64,000 nucleotides of DNA from positions 27,146 through 91,145 of the forward strand of contig CAISJD010000198.1 in the NCBI GenBank assembly GCA_903885605.1, given 5' to 3'. This document shows positions 62,619 through 64,000 of the stretch, in pieces. A program made the position numbers and the translations under genes. The notes under the pieces were generated by a model. It was not told the DNA's origin, searched no databases, and saw only the letters and a list, made by a program, of their open reading frames with translations. Position 1 is the stretch's first letter, and each line of letters begins with the position of its first letter. The stretch comes from an uncultured Chthonomonas sp. (GTDB taxonomy: Bacteria; Armatimonadota; Chthonomonadetes; Chthonomonadales; CAJBBX01).

Positions 62619-64000
62619 GAGCCCCGTGCCATGCGCTGGAGCTCATCGAGCTTGATCAGCGCCTCGATGGGCGTCAGCGCCGCGGTGTCCAGCACGTCGA
62701 GCTCCTCCAGCGCCGGGTGGCGGTCGAGGTCGAAGAGCGTGAGTTGCAGCTTCTTCTTGCTGGTCGCGATGGCCTGGCCCGGCGCGACCACATCGCCGGC
62801 GGCCCTTGCGCTGGTCTTCTCCAGGCTGGCCAGCACCTCCTTGGCGCGGCGGATCACCTCGGTGGGCACGCCGGCCATGCGGGCCACCTGGATGCCGTAG
62901 GACTTGTCCGTCCCGCCCGGCACCAGCTTGTGCAGCCAGACGATCTGGTCGCCCTTCTCTTTCACTGCCACGCGGTAGTTGCGGATGCCGGGCATGCGGC
63001 CCGCCAGCTCGTTCAGGTGATGGTAGTGCGTGGCGAAGAGCGTCCGGCAACCGATGCCGGCCAGGTGCTCCACTACGGCCCAGGCGATGGAGAGGCCGTC
63101 GTAGGTGCTGGTCCCACGGCCGATTTCGTCCAGGATGACGAGGCTCCGCCGCGTGGCGTTATTTAGAATGTTGGCCGTCTCGTTCATCTCCACCATGAAG
63201 GTGGACTGGCCCGTAGCCAGCTCGTCGTGGGCGCCGATGCGCGTGAAAATCCGATCCACGACCCCGACCCTGGCCTCCTCGGCGGGCACGAACGAGCCCA
63301 CCTGCGCCAGCAGCACGATCAGCGCGACCTGCCGCAGCGCCGTGGATTTGCCCGACATGTTGGGGCCGGTCAGGACGTGGAGACGGTTCTCCGTGCAGTC
63401 CAGCGTGCAGTCGTTGGCCACGAATGCGCCCGAGCCCTGAATCTTCTCTACCACGGGGTGGCGGCCGCCGCGGATCTGTATACAGTCCGAGTCGTCCACC
63501 AGAGGCCGACAGAAGTGGCTTCGGACGGCGGTTTCGGCCAGCGCCGCGAAGACGTCCAGCTCGGCGACGGCACGCCCCACATCCAGCAGCGGGCGCGACG
63601 CCTCGGCCACCTGGTCGCGGACCTGCGCGAATAGGGCATACTCCAGCTCTACGATCTTCTCGTCGGCGCCCAGCACCCGCGCCTCCCACTCCTTCAGGGC
63701 GGGGGTGATGTAGCGCTCGCCCGCGGCGGTGGTCTGCTTGCGGATGTAGTCGGCGGGCGCCTTGGCAAGGTTCGCCTTGGTGATCTCAATGTAGTAGCCG
63801 AAGACGGCGTTGTAGCCTACCTTCAGCGACGCGATGCCCGTGCGCTCGCGCTCGTCGGCCTCCAGGCCGGCGATCCAGGCGCGGCCATGCGATGCGGCCT
63901 CGCGCAGGGCGTCGAGCTCCACGGAGAAGCCGGGACGAATCAGGCCCCCGTCCCGCAGCCCGGCCGGCGGCTCGTCGACGATGGCCCTGCCGATGAGGGC
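62615..64000 (-). CDS. mutS: DNA mismatch recognition protein MutS (5' part outside window)
   Basis: The visible 461 C-terminal residues run in frame to the right edge, so the N-terminal mismatch-binding part is missing. The visible core includes the clamp and lever helices (GYYIEITKANLAKAPADYI). The ATPase domain has GPNMSGKSTALRQVALI (Walker A), STFMVEMNETANILNNATR, LDEIGRGTSTYDGLSIAWAV (Walker B) and FATHYHHLNELAGRMP. The C-terminal helix-turn-helix follows (GIQVARMAGVPTEVIRRAKE). A short linker and a small C-terminal tail (ALTPIEALIKLDELQRMARG) end the chain. The length past the ATPase and the GTGA overlap with mutL fit MutS1, not MutS2. Confidence 0.96.
   Translation of the reverse strand, partial: ALIGRAIVDEPPAGLRDGGLIRPGFSVELDALREAASHGRAWIAGLEADERERTGIASLKVGYNAVFGYYIEITKANLAKAPADYIRKQTTAAGERYITPALKEWEARVLGADEKIVELEYALFAQVRDQVAEASRPLLDVGRAVAELDVFAALAETAVRSHFCRPLVDDSDCIQIRGGRHPVVEKIQGSGAFVANDCTLDCTENRLHVLTGPNMSGKSTALRQVALIVLLAQVGSFVPAEEARVGVVDRIFTRIGAHDELATGQSTFMVEMNETANILNNATRRSLVILDEIGRGTSTYDGLSIAWAVVEHLAGIGCRTLFATHYHHLNELAGRMPGIRNYRVAVKEKGDQIVWLHKLVPGGTDKSYGIQVARMAGVPTEVIRRAKEVLASLEKTSARAAGDVVAPGQAIATSKKKLQLTLFDLDRHPALEELDVLDTAALTPIEALIKLDELQRMARGS

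Noticed and set aside
58845..62900. Long plus-strand frames opposite metH and mutL
   Set aside because: They are shadows of the two well-recognised minus-strand genes and have no ribosome-binding sites or family motifs.

Overview
The window is a continuous piece of a high-GC bacterial chromosome made almost entirely of housekeeping genes. Coding density is very high: many genes overlap by 4 to 8 bases and no gap exceeds about 300 bases. I see no insertion sequence, phage, integron or CRISPR array. A DUF1559-type prepilin with the N-methylation leader and H-X9-DG ending, a KDO-8-phosphate synthase (lipopolysaccharide, so two membranes), the futalosine route to menaquinone, a fused IspDF and a secreted protein with GYW-type terminal repeats together suggest a Gram-negative, respiring bacterium of the Armatimonadota or a neighbouring phylum. 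That placement is inference; no 16S rRNA gene is present.

Layout. The left edge holds the 5' part of a large secreted protein (-). Next come a UroD-family protein and an MFS transporter (+, 2830-5121), then glycolate oxidase glcD-glcE-glcF plus an aspartylglucosaminidase-type Ntn hydrolase (-, 5100-9958), then miaB and tRNA-Lys (+). A long leftward operon (11592-19760) carries a prenyl diphosphate synthase, ribokinase, a SelB homologue with a ruined GTPase domain, a multi-GAF protein, thioredoxin reductase, DNA polymerase III delta' and a small unknown protein. A rightward block (19897-24076) has HIT hydrolase, family 4 uracil-DNA glycosylase, a PrcB-like lipoprotein, a Cys/Met-metabolism PLP enzyme and a Ste24-type protease. 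A secreted 5'-nucleotidase faces it.

A second rightward block (25803-35474) holds gyrB, mqnE, mqnC, a PIN/TRAM membrane protein, ispDF, hpf, a PfkB-type sugar kinase, pfkA and a small unknown gene; mqnD converges on it. An ECF sigma/anti-sigma pair follows. Leftward genes then include tldE, comEA, asnS and leuS, and next to them a cysteine desulfurase, a YprB-like exonuclease and galT. From 46858 to 52641 lies the most accessory-looking part: a GNAT, a phosphatase-PQQ propeller fusion, and three neighbouring zinc-ribbon proteins, one an M48 peptidase, then the prepilin. The right end holds a soluble PRC/MgtE-N/CBS protein (+) and a leftward run of mutS (cut by the edge), mutL, metH, a very divergent DprA-like gene, kdsA and a Gfo/Idh oxidoreductase.

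Functionally the window covers menaquinone and isoprenoid synthesis (mqnC/D/E, ispDF, prenyl synthase), DNA replication and repair (gyrB, holB, udg, mutS, mutL), translation (miaB, tRNA-Lys, leuS, asnS, hpf), glycolate oxidation and upper glycolysis. The most unusual items are the GTPase-dead SelB paralogue, the divergent DprA-like protein, the zinc-ribbon/M48 cluster, and two genes (glcD, mqnE) whose -10-like boxes lie so close to the start codon that leaderless mRNAs are likely.
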